Below, one piece after another: positions 1-9,021 of a stretch of 64,000 bases of DNA (within the stretch, counting starts at the first letter, position 1; each line of letters begins with the position of its first letter). The DNA lies in assembly GCF_015221875.1 (NCBI RefSeq), contig NZ_JACYGY010000001.1, positions 1,488,001-1,552,000 of the forward strand, in the 5' to 3' direction. Position numbers and translations under genes: made by a program. Below the pieces are notes generated by a model. That model searched no databases. It was not told the origin of the DNA and saw only the letters and a program-made list of their open reading frames with translations. This DNA comes from Dyadobacter subterraneus (GTDB taxonomy: Bacteria > Bacteroidota > Bacteroidia > Cytophagales > Spirosomataceae).

Positions 1-1
1 C

Positions 2-844
2 CCTGTCGATCTTACCAGTAAGGATAACAAAGAGAAAGTGTTTAAAGTGCTCAATTATAATGTTTTTGGATTTTGGATTACGCAACATCATTCCAGAGAA
101 GATGATGCAGAAACTAACAAAATGAAAAAGTGGATTCTAAAGCAGAATGCAGATGTGCTTTGTATGCCTGAATTTAACAACGAAGAGAACGTTCCTGATT
201 TCAGAACGGTTCAGTTTTTGAAAAAGTCGGGGTATCCGTATTCCAATATGCTGGATAACAAGAATATGAAAGATGGAACAACGTTTAAAACACTGGCAAT
301 GTTTTCAAAATATCCAATCATCGCACATAAGGAAAAGTCTACTGAGCAGCAAAACGGGCTTATGTATATTGATATTGTAGTAGGAAAAGATACACTCAGG
401 GTTATTGGCGTGCATCTTTACTCAATGTCGTTAAGACTTTCAAAGCTGGTGAATCAGAAGGAAATGTCGGGAATTAAAAGGGAGACAAGAGGTACGTTAT
501 CCCAGATGAAAAAAGGTTTTATTGCCAGGGTTTCTGAAACTAAAATTTTGGAAAAATGGATTAAAGAATCGCCGTACGCAGTTATCGTTTGCGGTGATTT
601 TAATGAAACGCCTTACAGTTATGTCTATGGCAAATGCAGGAAACTTTTAAACAATGCCTTTGAAACCAGGGGAGAAGGATTTGGATTTTCTTTCAATCAC
701 CTCCCTTATTTTATTCGTATTGATAATCAGTTTTACAATGATAAAAAACTTGAAGCAATTGATTTCAAGACACTAAATAAAATAAAATACTCTGATCACT
801 ATCCTTGTCTGGGAACTTACAGATTTAAAAAGGTAGTCGAATAG
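2..844 (+). CDS. Endonuclease/exonuclease/phosphatase (EEP) family protein, 5' end outside the window
   Basis: The reading frame is open to the window edge, so the true start lies upstream; the GTG at 38 is only the first internal candidate. The visible part carries the hallmarks of the EEP (DNase I-like) fold: an N-terminal LNYNVFGF strand, a VIGVHL segment with its histidine, the GDFNETP motif near the middle of the C-terminal half, and a terminal SDHYP motif with the catalytic histidine. Bacteroidota members usually have N-terminal membrane segments ahead of this domain, which would lie outside the window. The family hydrolyses phosphodiester bonds (nucleic acid, phospholipid or sphingolipid), but nothing visible fixes the substrate. 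A terminator-like hairpin follows. Confidence 0.85.
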   Translation, partial: PVDLTSKDNKEKVFKVLNYNVFGFWITQHHSREDDAETNKMKKWILKQNADVLCMPEFNNEENVPDFRTVQFLKKSGYPYSNMLDNKNMKDGTTFKTLAMFSKYPIIAHKEKSTEQQNGLMYIDIVVGKDTLRVIGVHLYSMSLRLSKLVNQKEMSGIKRETRGTLSQMKKGFIARVSETKILEKWIKESPYAVIVCGDFNETPYSYVYGKCRKLLNNAFETRGEGFGFSFNHLPYFIRIDNQFYNDKKLEAIDFKTLNKIKYSDHYPCLGTYRFKKVVE

Positions 845-870
845 CCGGAAATTTTAGCAACGTATAAAGA

Positions 871-906
871 AAGGGGTTTGAAACTATTTTGCTTCAAACC
901 CTTTTT
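871..906 (+). terminator. Rho-independent terminator-like hairpin after the EEP gene
   Basis: Arms 871-882 and 893-904 pair over 12 positions (one G-T wobble) around a 10-base loop and run into a T tract. It lies 26 bases after the EEP stop and just before the end of the convergent DUF4907 gene. Confidence 0.7.
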
Positions 907-926
907 ATATTTTTATTATTTCCGTT

Positions 927-1292
927 TCAGTGCTGGAAAGTAATCCCCAAACTATCCAGTTCTTCCAGAGAAACAGACGGTGGCCATATACCTTTTTCCA
1001 GTTTGCTAACTACGAGGTCACCCGTTTTTACAGCTTCCTGTTTTGTTTTAAACCCGGCTTTGCCTTGCACACCGGGAATAAATTTTTGCTCGATCACAGG
1101 AACGGTATCCTGATTAATCCGGTAACCCCATCCTGCTGCGGAATCCAGTTGAATAGCAGTTACCTTAAAATTGCGAAGACCTTCGCTGTTGGAGCTTTTA
1201 TCTTTACTCCCATTACAGGAGTAAAGTCCAGCTGCGCCAGCGAAGGCCAAAATGCAAATCAGAGCAATTTTTATGATTGACTTTTTTGTCAC
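927..1292 (-). CDS. DUF4907 family lipoprotein
   Basis: This is a 121-residue protein with a lysine-rich N-terminus, a hydrophobic stretch and a lipobox LYSC (Cys26), so it should be a lipoprotein. The mature part has GWGYRI, a conserved proline-rich IPGVQGKAGF segment, and a C-terminal PPSVSLEELDSLGI segment. These match my memory of DUF4907, a small Bacteroidota family of unknown function. It starts 3 bases after the stop of the Kelch lipoprotein gene upstream of it, so the two are almost certainly co-transcribed. I infer that they work together at the envelope; no enzymatic motif is visible. Confidence 0.75.
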   Translation of the reverse strand: MTKKSIIKIALICILAFAGAAGLYSCNGSKDKSSNSEGLRNFKVTAIQLDSAAGWGYRINQDTVPVIEQKFIPGVQGKAGFKTKQEAVKTGDLVVSKLEKGIWPPSVSLEELDSLGITFQH

Positions 1293-1295
1293 TTC

Positions 1296-2336
1296 TTAGT
1301 TAACGTTATCGTCGTCGTCGTCAGTTGCTGCTGGATCAAAACCCCAGAAGTCATCATAACGAGCGGAAGTAGTTCCACCAGTTCCGAAGTAAATGATATC
1401 GTTAACTACAAAACCAGCTGCAAATCCACGAACTCCACCGTTAAAGGCCGTTTTTTCAAGCCAAACATCTTTTGTTGGATCATATTCCCAAACATCCGAA
1501 TTTCCAGCACCAGCAATGATATAACCAAGATTTTTAACAACAAGACCCAAAGCATTTGCGCGGGCTGTCGGGAAGTCTCCGTTGTCGTCATCAAAAACTG
1601 TTTTCTGAGTCCACAAACCTTTTCCTCCATTTCCTGCCGGTTCAAACTGGTACAAATCTCTTACGTTTGTTCCTGAGTTGTTTGTTCCAAAACCTACGTA
1701 GGCAATGTTTCCAATTGTAAACGTAGATGCACCTCTTCTTTTACCTCCAAGGAAAGTGGCCATTTCTGTCCAGCTATCAGAAGCGGCATCATATTTGAAA
1801 ATATCCTGAAAATATCCTGAACTACTAAATCCAAGGCCTACATATCCAACATCACCTACCGTAAATGCAGAAGCATACTGGCGAGGAAGACCTGGAAAAT
1901 CTGCAACAGCTTTCCATGTATTAGTGCCAGGTGTATATTGGAAAAAGTCTTTTTTGTATCCGTTATCTGTTGCTAAAACACCATCATAACCTGTTCCTAC
2001 ATATGCTTTTCCACCTGAAACAAAAGCCACAGCGTCAGTTCTGGCGCTGCCTGTAAAAGGCGCAACCTGAGACCAGATTTTTGTAGCTGCATCGTAAGAC
2101 CAGAAATCTTTTACTCTAGGCACTGTTTCGCTTGTATACCCGCCGCCAATGTATCCAATGTTGTTAATCAGGAAGCTTACTGCACCGGTACGTGGAGAGC
2201 CACCGAAGGAAGGGACACCTTTTTTGTACCAATTTCCTACTTTGTCAGGATCGCTATCGTTTTTGCATCCGAACTGAAATAATGCGGTTGAAGCGATTAG
2301 AAGGGTTAACGATGACTTTTTTAAGGTATTAAACAT
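1296..2336 (-). CDS. Kelch-repeat beta-propeller lipoprotein
   Basis: This 346-residue protein has a signal sequence ending in the lipobox FQFGC (Cys24). About six Kelch units follow, each with a xGYVGxG-type strand, a D-x-[FW]-x-[YF]-[DT]-P strand and a W about six residues later, consistent with a six-bladed galactose-oxidase-like propeller. The copper-ligand residues of true galactose oxidase are not evident, so this is more likely a binding scaffold than an oxidase. The C-terminus is a run of aspartates (ATDDDDDN) encoded by a GTC-type trinucleotide repeat on the plus strand. It is the first gene of a pair with the DUF4907 gene. Confidence 0.85.
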   Translation of the reverse strand: MFNTLKKSSLTLLIASTALFQFGCKNDSDPDKVGNWYKKGVPSFGGSPRTGAVSFLINNIGYIGGGYTSETVPRVKDFWSYDAATKIWSQVAPFTGSARTDAVAFVSGGKAYVGTGYDGVLATDNGYKKDFFQYTPGTNTWKAVADFPGLPRQYASAFTVGDVGYVGLGFSSSGYFQDIFKYDAASDSWTEMATFLGGKRRGASTFTIGNIAYVGFGTNNSGTNVRDLYQFEPAGNGGKGLWTQKTVFDDDNGDFPTARANALGLVVKNLGYIIAGAGNSDVWEYDPTKDVWLEKTAFNGGVRGFAAGFVVNDIIYFGTGGTTSARYDDFWGFDPAATDDDDDNVN

Positions 2337-2424
2337 GAAAAAATTCTGGTTTGACTAATTAATACAAATGAATACAAAAATCGAAGTAGACTAACGATAA
2401 AAAAAATTATTGCGATGAATTGCC

Positions 2425-2457
2425 CAAATGTATAGATGAATACACGTTTGGACCAAA
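2425..2457 (-). promoter_or_regulatory. Putative Bacteroidota-type promoter of the Kelch/DUF4907 operon
   Basis: On the minus strand a TTTG (2454-2457) is followed after 21 bases by TACATTTG (2425-2432), matching the Bacteroidota -33 TTTG / -7 TAnnTTTG pattern. It lies about 90 bases upstream of the Kelch start. The element also sits in an imperfect inverted repeat with arms CCAAA and TTTGG. Confidence 0.5.
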
Positions 2458-2496
2458 TTTACTGCAAACATAACATCTTGTTATTGCTTAGAGAAA

Positions 2497-3225
2497 TTAT
2501 ATATTTACTTTTTGACGAAAAGTTTCATAATAGCCATCACTAATGGGTACGGTATTCGTCCCTATTTTGATGCGCTGGCTTCTGATTATATCTATTTTAT
2601 CAATAGAAACGATATAAGATTTATGTACCCGAAAGAACTGATTTCCGGGTAATTTCTCTTCCAAAGCCTTCATTGTCATCCTTGTAATCACGGGGTTCAA
2701 CTGATTTACAAAGTAAATTTTCAGATAATCTTTAAGCCCTTCAACATAGGTTACATCCGAGAGTTTTATTTTTACCAAAGAATAATCCGAGGATACAAAT
2801 AAATATTCCTGACTTGTTGCAAGTTCTTCTCCCGAGTAATTTCTTCTGTCGCGCAGACTTAACAGACTGAAAAGTTCGTAAGCTTTGTCAGCCGCTTTTC
2901 TGAAACGCTCCTTATTTAGAGGTTTCAATAAATAGTCAAGCACATTCAGGTTAAAAGCTTCTAACGCAAAATGTCCTTCTTTTGTTGTGATAATTACCCT
3001 CGTACTATAAGAAATGCTTTCAAGAAATTTGAGGCCTGAAATACCTGAATTTTCGATGTCTAAAAATAGAAGGTCTACTTTTTGCGTTCTAAGAATATCA
3101 ATGGCAGCTTCTGAGCTTTTAAACGCACCCGCCAGTTCAAAAAACGGAATGCTGTTTATAAGTTGAGTTAAAGTTTCTAAATCAGGCTCATTACTATCAA
3201 TTACAATACAATTAATCTTCCTCAT
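2497..3225 (-). CDS. LytTR-family response regulator
   Basis: An N-terminal receiver domain (about residues 1-120) has the phospho-acceptor aspartate in LLFLDIENSG and the conserved lysine in YLLKPL. The C-terminal LytTR DNA-binding domain (about 145-240) has the typical YVEGLKDYLKIY, VHKSYIVSI and IKIGTNTVPIS segments. The start was placed at the ATG at 3225, giving MRKINCIVID directly at the first receiver strand; a longer frame to 3312 adds about 29 residues unlike a receiver. The first acidic cluster is reduced to a single Asp (IDSNEPD). No LytS-type kinase is adjacent, so its partner is probably elsewhere. It is divergent from the DUF4270 gene. Confidence 0.9.
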   Translation of the reverse strand: MRKINCIVIDSNEPDLETLTQLINSIPFFELAGAFKSSEAAIDILRTQKVDLLFLDIENSGISGLKFLESISYSTRVIITTKEGHFALEAFNLNVLDYLLKPLNKERFRKAADKAYELFSLLSLRDRRNYSGEELATSQEYLFVSSDYSLVKIKLSDVTYVEGLKDYLKIYFVNQLNPVITRMTMKALEEKLPGNQFFRVHKSYIVSIDKIDIIRSQRIKIGTNTVPISDGYYETFRQKVNI

Positions 3226-3389
3226 ATGTACTTTAAAACGCAATTTCGGATGTAATATATAGCTATACGAGCGGACTGGCAATTTTGTTGCATTTAATTT
3301 TGGTCTACACATTTTGCCTGTTTGTCTAATTCCTTTTGTTATTCAGGTTTATATCTGATATTTTTGCATTTTTACTGTTCTTGCGATAA

Positions 3390-4784
3390 ATGAAATTGAT
3401 TCATTATTTTTCTAAAAGGGTTTTCATGCCGGTTTCCACCGTTTTTGCCGGCTTATATTTATGCATATCAATGTCTGGCTGTCAATGGGGCGATGAAGTC
3501 GTTGCTATCAAACAGCAGAATCCCGATGATTTCATGGTTTTGTTTTCGGATACCAGTCTTGTAAAACTGACTACCGTTGCGCTTGACTCTGTGATGACAG
3601 GAGCTCCGAGTCGACTTTTAGTTGGGCGTTTTACTGATCCCTATCTAGGTAAGATGCATGCAACTCCTTTTTTTCAGCCACAGTTCGTAAGCGCACTGGG
3701 TATTCCTGAACTTGCAATTTATGATTCGCTGATCTTTAAAGCGCCTTACGATAAGTATTATTACGGAGATACAACCAAAGTGATGAATTTGTCTGTACAT
3801 GCTGTGCAGACAGACATTATGCTGAAAAGCTCGTATTTCAATTTTTATACGATGGACTTCGATGCGGCACCGATAGGAAAAAAGAGTTTTACTCCTACTC
3901 CAAACAGCACTACGCAAGCAGTCAGATTTAAATTATCGGATGTTTTGGGTAAGAGAATTTTTGACCAGAGCATGGCTAATCTGATTACCTCCAATGAGCA
4001 GTGGCTGGAAATTCTAAAAGGATTAACGATCGTCGCGGATGATGATAAGCAAAATGCTGCCGTAGTTGGTCTTGCAAGTTTTAGTGACAGTACAGTATTG
4101 GAGGTTCATTATCATACTGCTGAAAAAGATGGAGTTACAAAAGGAGTAGGAACATTTAAGGTACAAGCCTCTTTCAACCAGATATTGGGCGACAGGACAG
4201 GAACAAATCTTACAAAGTTACCTCTTTATAACAGCAGATTATCGTTACCTTCTGAACAATCCGGAAACCAGGCATACATTCAGGAAGGAACAGGACTTAT
4301 GATGCGTGTAGATCTTCCTACGGTTAGGAACCTAAAATATGTTCAATACTCGGTACCAAACCGGGCGTTCCTAAGAGTTACACCGATAAGAAATTCTGTG
4401 GAATACCCTTTTATGCCACCTCCGACTTTATACATGTATCTTGTTGATAAATACAATCAGTTTTATAAATCCAGTGGTACGCCAATACCTTTGACGGATC
4501 TTTCCGGTAAAGCTGTATCAGCGACCTACATAAATGACCTGATCAATAATGAACAATACTACCTTTTTGATGTAAGTGGTCAGTTTACTACAATTCTAGC
4601 CAGTAGTTCTGAGGAAACAAATGGTCTAATGATTGTGAGTTCGACACTTAATGGAAATGGTTTTCCGGAAAACAACACGGAGTTTTCAAAAGGTCTGAAA
4701 CGCCTTGTAGTTGGTAACCAGTTCCATCCGACAGAACCCGGGGTTAAGCTGCAACTTTATTACACAACTTATAAAGCACCGTAA
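3390..4784 (+). CDS. DUF4270 family lipoprotein
   Basis: This 464-residue protein has a signal peptide with lipobox SMSGC (Cys31). The mature N-terminus carries the SLVKLTTVALDSVMTG and LLVGRFTDPYLGK segments typical of DUF4270, a large Bacteroidota lipoprotein family of unknown function predicted to be beta-rich and surface or periplasm facing. The length is normal for the family. It stands alone as a transcription unit: a divergent regulator upstream and a perfect 15-bp stem terminator immediately downstream. No catalytic motif was recognised. Confidence 0.8.
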   Translation: MKLIHYFSKRVFMPVSTVFAGLYLCISMSGCQWGDEVVAIKQQNPDDFMVLFSDTSLVKLTTVALDSVMTGAPSRLLVGRFTDPYLGKMHATPFFQPQFVSALGIPELAIYDSLIFKAPYDKYYYGDTTKVMNLSVHAVQTDIMLKSSYFNFYTMDFDAAPIGKKSFTPTPNSTTQAVRFKLSDVLGKRIFDQSMANLITSNEQWLEILKGLTIVADDDKQNAAVVGLASFSDSTVLEVHYHTAEKDGVTKGVGTFKVQASFNQILGDRTGTNLTKLPLYNSRLSLPSEQSGNQAYIQEGTGLMMRVDLPTVRNLKYVQYSVPNRAFLRVTPIRNSVEYPFMPPPTLYMYLVDKYNQFYKSSGTPIPLTDLSGKAVSATYINDLINNEQYYLFDVSGQFTTILASSSEETNGLMIVSSTLNGNGFPENNTEFSKGLKRLVVGNQFHPTEPGVKLQLYYTTYKAP

Positions 4785-4808
4785 GTAAAAAAAAGAAATT
4801 GAAATAAG

Positions 4809-4857
4809 AATTCCAGATTAAAGTTGTCAGATAACTGAGCTTTAATCTGGAATTTTT
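4809..4857. terminator. Bidirectional terminator hairpin
   Basis: Arms 4809-4823 and 4840-4854 are perfect inverse complements (15 bp) around a 16-base loop, with T-rich sequence on the right and A-rich sequence on the left. It lies between the convergent DUF4270 and YchJ genes. Confidence 0.8.
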
Positions 4858-4900
4858 ATTTAGTGATCTCTTAAAAAGCTAATTTTAATCGTAGGACTAT

Positions 4901-5281
4901 CTATCCGTCACCCGGAAATTCTCCATCCAAATAATACCAGGAACCATTTTCATAGACAAATGCAGATTTCTCATGATGAATCTGAACTTTACCCTTGCTG
5001 TTTCTGAAATGGGCTTTAAATTCCACCGAAAATTCTCTCGAATTCAGAATCTCCAACGATTGCCAGACATTTGTTTTCGCCCATTCTTCTATTTCTTTCC
5101 TCACAAGCCCTGGTATTTTTGAAGGATGTGTTGTCGCTATGAGATAGTCAATCGCGTGGGTAACATAGGCTGAGTAACGTGAACGCATAAGTTTTTCAGC
5201 AGAATCAGCTTTAAGCCCTTTAATGATTGGGCCGCAGCAACCGGAGAACGGTTTATTAGCTCCACAAAAACATTTTTTCAT
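4901..5281 (-). CDS. YchJ/UPF0225 family SEC-C motif protein
   Basis: The 126-residue protein opens with a cysteine-rich CFCGANKPFSGCCGP segment (SEC-C zinc-binding motif), followed by the family signature AEKLMRSRYSAYV and the YLIATTHPS segment. The rest is a small NTF2-like fold. E. coli YchJ has two SEC-C motifs (N- and C-terminal); this one ends shortly after the DGEFPGDG segment and keeps only the N-terminal copy. The biochemical role is unknown; zinc binding is a family inference. Cytoplasmic, monocistronic. Confidence 0.88.
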   Translation of the reverse strand: MKKCFCGANKPFSGCCGPIIKGLKADSAEKLMRSRYSAYVTHAIDYLIATTHPSKIPGLVRKEIEEWAKTNVWQSLEILNSREFSVEFKAHFRNSKGKVQIHHEKSAFVYENGSWYYLDGEFPGDG

Positions 5282-5526
5282 AAGTTGATTTCAGGATTTT
5301 ACCGCTGTATTTTCTTGATTTCATCACCCAAAAGTAAGCTTTTTTATACGGTCCAGTCGCTGCAAGGATGATGGCGAAATCTGCAAAAAAATATTTCTGT
5401 CTTTTTTGAATAAAATCAGAGACTTTAAATAGACTTCTACAAATTATATTAATTTCGTTAACAAAGTTCTATTGATCTTAAAGATTGAACCTGATGATTC
5501 TACCTTCCAGTTTGATAAGCTCTTAC

Positions 5527-7425
5527 ATGATTTTAAACAGAACCAGGTTTCGGATTTTTCTGAATATATCCATGCTCTTTCTTTGTCTGCATGTTTGTGG
5601 TCAAACGGTTTTAAAAGATTCTGTTACCAGACTTGTAAAAAGCAATTCCAAAATGGATACCCTTCGCGTTATCCAATTGAATAAGCAGGCATATGAAAAT
5701 TTTTCCTATAATGTAAAAAATCTTATTGAATATAGTCAGCAGGCTCTGACCCTGGCGAAAAAACTGAATTATAAACGCGGACAAGCAGAGGCGTATAAAA
5801 ATTTGGCGCTATCGGCGATGCTGGTTCATGGTGATGTGACTGCCTTAAATTATTTAAATACATCACTGGCAATATTTTCAAGTCTCGGAGATACTGTTGG
5901 CATTGCTACGGCAAATAATTACATAGGTTGCTATTATGCCACCGTTAAAGATTTTAAACAGGCTTTACCATTTCTTTTAAGATCAGAAAAGCTGCTGGGA
6001 AACCGTGAGCATATATTAAAATTAACGATTTTCACCAATACGGGGTCATGTTATCTGGATTTAAGAGAATTTGGGAAAGCAAAACAGTATTTTGAGAAAG
6101 CTGAATTAGTGGCGTCGCAGCTCCAGGATTATGACTGGATCGTAATGTCCTTACTAAATTCAGCTTCTCTTTTTATTAAACAAAACGATATAAAAAAAGC
6201 GCTCGCTAAAAACGAACAGGCACTTACATTGACGCATTCCCACAGGGTAAGTCCAAGAATACAGCAAATGATCTATCTTTTGAAAGGAGATATTGCCTAT
6301 AAAGTAAAACAGTACGAGAACGCGAAAATATACTATCAGACTTGCGAAAAACTAGCTGGCAAGATGAAAAGCAGAGAGTATATGTCTGAGATTTATTATA
6401 AATACCATTTACTGGATTCGATTGCGGGAGATTATCAGAGCGCATTGAAAAATTTCAAAAACTATCAGTTAATTACGGACAGTCTTTTCAACAAGGACAA
6501 AAATGAAATTATTGCTCTGTACAAAGTAAAATTTGCGTTACAAGAGCGGGAAGATGAAAATAATCGTTTGATAGCAATAGAGAAAAATAATATGGAAGTA
6601 ATTTCTTATCAGCGTACGATTCTCTTTTTATCGTTGCTTGGTCTTACAGCCATCGGTTTGGCTTTTGTGAGATTAAAGAAACTGAATTTCGCATTAAAGG
6701 ATCTTAACCAAAAATTTGTAATGCAAAATTCGCAGTTGGAGGAGGTTAACGGAATAAAAAACAAGATATTCTCGGTGATTGCGCACGATTTGAGAAATCC
6801 TTTTGCCCAATTTATCAGTATACTGGATATGTTTAAATCCCGTCTGCTTGAAGCGGATGAGGTAGTGACGCTACTTCCTTTTCTTGACAAATCTGTAAAT
6901 CACACGATCGATATGATGGACCGGCTTTTGGTTTGGTCAAAAAGTCAGCTCGATGGTTTTAAAGTCAAACCGGAATCTTTTAATATTGCTTCACTGATTC
7001 AGGATACGGTCGAAAAACTGCAAAATCTGATCGACGATAAACAACTTCATGTAAAGATTGTTAAATCGGAAGAGGCGCAAGCCTGGGCAGATCTGGAAAT
7101 GATCAGAATTGTTTTTCGCAATCTGCTTTCAAACGCCATAAAGTTTACCCCGTCGCAAGGATCAATAACGGTGGAAATTTTTAAGGAATCCGAATTCGTT
7201 ATTATTGCTTTCAAAGATACAGGCATGGGGCTGAATGGAGAGCAATTGTCAAGTCTTTTTTCATTCAATTTAAAAAGCACCCGCGGTACCGCAAACGAAT
7301 CCGGAACAGGACTTGGACTGAAAATATGTTACGATTTGCTTTTATTAAACAATGGAAAAATTCGTGTTGAAAGCAGCGTAAATGAGGGCAGTACGTTTTT
7401 TATAAGTTTGCCAATGAAAGGCTGA
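5527..7425 (+). CDS. TPR-repeat sensor histidine kinase
   Basis: An N-terminal signal-like segment (NRTRFRIFLNISMLFLCL) is followed by about 330 residues of TPR-type helical repeats, one transmembrane helix (TILFLSLLGLTAIGLAFV), a coiled linker, a HisKA domain with the phospho-accepting FSVIAHDLRNPF, and a HATPase_c domain with N box NLLSNAIKF, DTGMG and GTGLGL. It should sense a periplasmic signal through TPRs and autophosphorylate. The start at 5527 puts the basic residues directly before the hydrophobic segment; ATG 5494 and TTG 5485 are upstream in-frame alternatives. No response regulator is adjacent, so it is an orphan kinase. Confidence 0.9.
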   Translation: MILNRTRFRIFLNISMLFLCLHVCGQTVLKDSVTRLVKSNSKMDTLRVIQLNKQAYENFSYNVKNLIEYSQQALTLAKKLNYKRGQAEAYKNLALSAMLVHGDVTALNYLNTSLAIFSSLGDTVGIATANNYIGCYYATVKDFKQALPFLLRSEKLLGNREHILKLTIFTNTGSCYLDLREFGKAKQYFEKAELVASQLQDYDWIVMSLLNSASLFIKQNDIKKALAKNEQALTLTHSHRVSPRIQQMIYLLKGDIAYKVKQYENAKIYYQTCEKLAGKMKSREYMSEIYYKYHLLDSIAGDYQSALKNFKNYQLITDSLFNKDKNEIIALYKVKFALQEREDENNRLIAIEKNNMEVISYQRTILFLSLLGLTAIGLAFVRLKKLNFALKDLNQKFVMQNSQLEEVNGIKNKIFSVIAHDLRNPFAQFISILDMFKSRLLEADEVVTLLPFLDKSVNHTIDMMDRLLVWSKSQLDGFKVKPESFNIASLIQDTVEKLQNLIDDKQLHVKIVKSEEAQAWADLEMIRIVFRNLLSNAIKFTPSQGSITVEIFKESEFVIIAFKDTGMGLNGEQLSSLFSFNLKSTRGTANESGTGLGLKICYDLLLLNNGKIRVESSVNEGSTFFISLPMKG

Positions 7426-7439
7426 TCTGGGTTTTTCAA

Positions 7440-7952
7440 TCAAATCTTTCTTTTCCAGATTACTACCGCCGTGATATTTCCGCCATTTGTAGTATTGGTA
7501 ACCACGTATTTCAATTCGCTATTTGATAAGGTATAAGTTCGTTCCTGTATCGTTCCTTCCCAGTTTGGATAAAATGCATCTTCAACATGAAAAGTTATTG
7601 TTTTTGATGCTTTATTTACTTTAAAGCTGCCAAAATGAGAATTGTTTCCCTGAACCAGCGCTGCATTTTCTTCGGGTGTGGCCTTATTTTTATCTCCGGC
7701 CGCTACTTTGGGGCGAGATGTTTTTAATATCTGGATTGCATAATTTCCACTTTTATCAAAAACGAGCAAACCTTTTGGTGAAATACCATAAGGAAGCGTT
7801 TTGCTTCCGTCAGGATTTATATTTTCTACTGTTACAAGAGTCCATAAGCCAGTCAACTCCGTGCTGTCCGGGATCGCAGTATTTTGCGGTTTTTCAGCAA
7901 AAACATTAAGCATTATGATTAGAAATCCTGATAGTAAAATAAGCTTTTTCAT
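7440..7952 (-). CDS. Lipocalin-like domain secreted protein
   Basis: A cleavable signal peptide (LILLSGFLIIMLNVFA) precedes a 145-residue beta-barrel-like domain with LTGLWTLVTVENINPDG, GLLVFDKSGNYAIQI and a closing YTLSNSELKYVV, which matches the lipocalin-like family PF13924 (Lipocalin_5). The family binds or occupies small-ligand sites in the periplasm; a ligand cannot be predicted. It is divergently transcribed from an AraC regulator 95 bases away, and I infer that regulator controls it. Confidence 0.75.
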   Translation of the reverse strand: MKKLILLSGFLIIMLNVFAEKPQNTAIPDSTELTGLWTLVTVENINPDGSKTLPYGISPKGLLVFDKSGNYAIQILKTSRPKVAAGDKNKATPEENAALVQGNNSHFGSFKVNKASKTITFHVEDAFYPNWEGTIQERTYTLSNSELKYVVTNTTNGGNITAVVIWKRKI

Positions 7953-8011
7953 GGAATAATTATTTAAATATGATTTATTTGAATGGCAAAATTATACAAG
8001 TAAATCATTGC

Positions 8012-8045
8012 TACATTTGTACAAAATCTCACTAATTCTGTACAA
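8012..8045 (+). promoter_or_regulatory. TAnnTTTG promoter element overlapped by an inverted repeat upstream of the AraC gene
   Basis: TACATTTG (8012-8019) fits the Bacteroidota -7 box. TTGTACA at 8017-8023 and TGTACAA at 8039-8045 form an inverted repeat with centres 22 bases apart, about two helical turns, typical for a dimeric regulator. The right arm ends 2 bases before the AraC start codon, so occupancy would block expression; autoregulation is inferred. Confidence 0.4.
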
Positions 8046-8047
8046 TT

Positions 8048-8929
8048 ATGTCTGTTCACACCCCGGTTCTTTATCACCCATTTGAAATTGAATACCGGGA
8101 GATGGTTACTTTTCCCGGGAAGTCTTACAGGAATAATTACTTCACACTTATTTATATTATCGATGGTACCGGAATTCAGTTTGTCAACCATCACAGATTC
8201 AATTACAGAAAGGGAAATCTTTTTCTGATCACACCTCAGGACACATTTTCGTTTGATATAACCAATCCGACCAAATTCTTTTTCCTGAGTTTTAACACTT
8301 CCTATATTAAATTGAACAAGGATCAGGATTGGGTGCAGCGCATGGATTTTATCCTGAATAATGCAAGCCACAGACCGGGCTGTATTCTTAAAAACAAAGT
8401 CGATAAGCCTTTGATTGCGTCATTGGTTGAGAATATTGTGCAGGAGCAAAACAACCAGCAGCTGTATCATAGTAAAATTACAGAAACAATTGTGCAGACG
8501 ATAATTCTGGTTGTAGCGAGAAATATTGCTTTGAAACTTCCAAAAAATATAAAGGAAAATACGGGAGAGGCGGTTTTGGATATTTTGCATTATATCCAGG
8601 AAAATATATTTACACCGGATCGGTTGAAGGTTGATGAAATATGTGCGAAGCTTGGCATTTCATCAAGTTATCTGGGGAAGTATTTCAAAAAGCAGACAGG
8701 AGAAACTTTGCAGCAGTATATTATCAATTATAAGCTCAGGCTTGTTGAAATGAGACTTTTACACAGTGATATGCGGATCAACGAAATTGTATTTGAGCTT
8801 AGCTATACCGACGAAAGCCACTTAAACCGCTTGTTTAAAAAATATAAAGGGATTAATCCCTCGGAGTTCCGGAAGGTACAAAGTGCTATTCAGCAACCAG
8901 ATAAATATAACAAAACCGATGTGAGCTAG
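8048..8929 (+). CDS. AraC-family transcriptional regulator
   Basis: The N-terminal half (about 1-150) is a cupin-like sensing domain with YIIDGTGIQFVNHHRF and GNLFLITPQDTFSFD. The C-terminal 100 residues hold two helix-turn-helix units: KVDEICAKLGISSSYLGKYFKKQTGETLQQYI and the second ending in YTDESHLNRLFKKYKGINPSEFR, the AraC signature. It probably activates the divergent lipocalin-like gene in response to an unknown small molecule. The gene ends before a 13-bp hairpin shared with the convergent esterase gene. Confidence 0.92.
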   Translation: MSVHTPVLYHPFEIEYREMVTFPGKSYRNNYFTLIYIIDGTGIQFVNHHRFNYRKGNLFLITPQDTFSFDITNPTKFFFLSFNTSYIKLNKDQDWVQRMDFILNNASHRPGCILKNKVDKPLIASLVENIVQEQNNQQLYHSKITETIVQTIILVVARNIALKLPKNIKENTGEAVLDILHYIQENIFTPDRLKVDEICAKLGISSSYLGKYFKKQTGETLQQYIINYKLRLVEMRLLHSDMRINEIVFELSYTDESHLNRLFKKYKGINPSEFRKVQSAIQQPDKYNKTDVS

Positions 8930-8954
8930 TTTTTTTATCTGTTATCAAAAATGA

Positions 8955-9002
8955 AAATGAGCTGTTTCTGACGGAATCAATCCGATCAAAAACAGCTCAT
9001 TT
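8955..9002. terminator. Bidirectional terminator hairpin
   Basis: Arms 8955-8967 and 8990-9002 are perfectly complementary (13 bp, core GAGCTG/CAGCTC) around a 22-base loop. It lies between the convergent AraC and esterase genes. Confidence 0.7.
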
Positions 9003-9021
9003 CTTGTATGAGATAATTGGT

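Noticed and set aside
7964..8371. 135-codon open frame on the minus strand opposite the AraC gene
   Set aside because: It overlaps a well-supported AraC gene and its own promoter region, and its product has no recognisable domain.
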